NCBI GenBank assembly: GCA_030039095.1
Contig: JASHQP010000300.1
Location: 1 to 6,634 of the forward strand
Direction: 5' to 3'
Source: Streptosporangiaceae bacterium
Lineage (GTDB): Bacteria > Actinomycetota > Actinomycetes > Streptosporangiales > Streptosporangiaceae
DNA: 6,634 nucleotides
The first letter of the stretch is position 1, and the number at the start of each line of letters is the position of its first letter. Shown in pieces: positions 6,044 through 6,634 of this stretch. The notes below the pieces were generated by a model. It ran no database searches and was not told the DNA's origin. It saw only the letters and a list, made by a program, of their open reading frames with translations. Both the position numbers and the translations under genes were made by a program.

Positions 6044-6060
6044 GATATCATCGTGATATC
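6044..6060. promoter_or_regulatory. Perfect 17-bp palindrome, candidate operator of the UPF0145 gene
   Basis: GATATCA-TCG-TGATATC is a perfect 7+7 inverted repeat with a 3-base spacer. It lies 37 bases upstream of the UPF0145 start codon and overlaps the predicted -10 box and start point. AT-rich symmetry is conspicuous in this GC-rich DNA. Location suggests a dimeric repressor site. I do not recognise the cognate regulator, and none is encoded next to it. Confidence 0.55.
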
Positions 6061-6082
6061 ACTTTTTCGGTGATGCTTGCAA
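6053..6082 (-). promoter_or_regulatory. Predicted promoter of the UPF0145 / membrane protein pair
   Basis: On the minus strand TTGCAA at 6082-6077 (four of six to the -35 consensus) and TATCAC at 6058-6053 (four of six to the -10) are separated by 18 bases. Initiation near 6046 would leave a leader of about 40 bases. The -10 lies inside the palindrome at 6044-6060. Confidence 0.35.
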
Positions 6083-6105
6083 CTGGATACCGCCGGACGG
6101 CCCGG

Positions 6106-6634
6106 CTAGCCGAGTTCGCGCGCGGCCGCCCTCCAGCTTTCCGGCGGGCCAGCGGGCTCGAAACGCCGCAGCCGGCTGCTGGCCTGGACCAGAGCGCGAA
6201 GCCCCGCGAGGTCTCGCGGCGCGGCTCCCAGCGTGCGCGCCTGGACCAGGATGTTGCCGACCGCCGACGCCTCGACCGGCCCGGCCACCACGGGCAGCCC
6301 GCACGCGTCGGCCGTGAGCTGGCACAGCAGCTCGTTTCTGGCTCCGCCGCCGACCAGGTGAACGGTGTCGGCGTGGCGCCCCGACAGCTCCTGGACGTCC
6401 AGCACGGCCCGGCTGTGCGCGAGCGCCAGGCTGTCCAGGATGCACCGCACGGTCTCGGCGCGGTCGGCAGGCGGCTCCTGCCCCAGTGCCGCGCAGGCCG
6501 CCGCGATCCGCGACGGCATGTCGCCGGGAGCGACCAGCGCGGGATCGTCGGCGTCGATCACCCAGCGCAGCGCCGGCAGCCGCGCGGCCGCGGCCAGCAG
6601 GTCGTCGAGGTCGGCCGCCCCGCCGCCGGCCCAC
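6106..6634 (-). CDS. rhaB: Rhamnulokinase-like FGGY carbohydrate kinase (C-terminal third; N-terminus beyond the window)
   Basis: 175 residues of the C-terminus are visible; RhaB proteins are about 480-490 residues, so the start lies beyond the right edge. Rhamnulokinase uses ATP to phosphorylate L-rhamnulose to L-rhamnulose 1-phosphate, the second step of rhamnose breakdown in the cytoplasm. The fragment is the FGGY C-terminal domain. VIDADDP and LVAPGDMPSRI are typical of RhaB. RCILDSLALAHSRAV follows, then the nucleotide-binding segment HLVGGGARNELLCQLTA (GGGARN at 6351-6334) and GLPVVAGPVEASAVGNILVQA. These blocks fit RhaB better than xylulokinase or glycerol kinase, though other deoxysugar kinases of the family remain possible. 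The TAG stop at 6108-6106 is followed by a 98-base gap before the UPF0145 gene that contains the palindrome and a predicted promoter; no convincing terminator is seen. Confidence 0.82.
   Translation of the reverse strand, partial: WAGGGAADLDDLLAAAARLPALRWVIDADDPALVAPGDMPSRIAAACAALGQEPPADRAETVRCILDSLALAHSRAVLDVQELSGRHADTVHLVGGGARNELLCQLTADACGLPVVAGPVEASAVGNILVQARTLGAAPRDLAGLRALVQASSRLRRFEPAGPPESWRAAARELG

Noticed and set aside
6058..6074. ATCAC-TTTTTCG-GTGAT stem after rhaB as a terminator
   Set aside because: A five-base, partly AT stem with the T-run in the loop, and on the minus strand no T-run follows; it does not look like an intrinsic terminator.

Overview
The window is very GC-rich with strongly GC-biased third codon positions, uses GTG as well as ATG starts, and carries an actinobacterial-style lipoprotein. 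This points to a high-GC actinomycete, probably a soil type; the genus cannot be told from the sequence. Six genes are supported, two of them cut by the window edges.

Layout. From 3119 down to the left edge, on the minus strand, lies a compact operon: a LacI-family regulator, then lutA, then lutB (its C-terminus runs off the left edge). The regulator's stop codon overlaps a possible GTG start of lutA, and lutA's stop overlaps the GTG start of lutB, both through the four bases GTGA. A 237-bp divergent control region (3120-3356) separates this operon from a plus-strand gene (3357-5177) for a family 5 extracytoplasmic solute-binding lipoprotein. No permease or ATPase gene follows it in the window. 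The lipoprotein gene converges on a minus-strand pair: a UPF0145/YbjQ-type protein (5603-6007) and a 76-residue single-span membrane protein (5360-5590). The 182-bp gap between the convergent genes holds a nested hairpin and a possible remnant of a RelE/ParE-type toxin. At the right edge is the C-terminal third of an FGGY sugar kinase, best matched to rhamnulokinase (RhaB), also on the minus strand.

How the genes may fit together. RhaB phosphorylates L-rhamnulose. The pathway then yields dihydroxyacetone phosphate and L-lactaldehyde, and lactaldehyde can be oxidised to L-lactate. LutABC is the iron-sulfur L-lactate oxidation complex that makes pyruvate. A LacI regulator, lutAB and rhaB within 6.6 kb therefore suggests a deoxysugar-to-pyruvate locus in which Lut consumes the lactate made from the sugar. 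This is inference: rhamnose isomerase, aldolase, lactaldehyde dehydrogenase and lutC are not visible here.

Regulation. Both sides of the divergent region carry a perfect TTGACA -35 hexamer. A 7+7 inverted repeat lies just downstream of the regulator's promoter, and an A-tract stretch lies just upstream of the lipoprotein's -35. A perfect 17-bp palindrome covers the predicted -10 of the UPF0145 gene. No RNA genes, CRISPR arrays or insertion sequences were seen.
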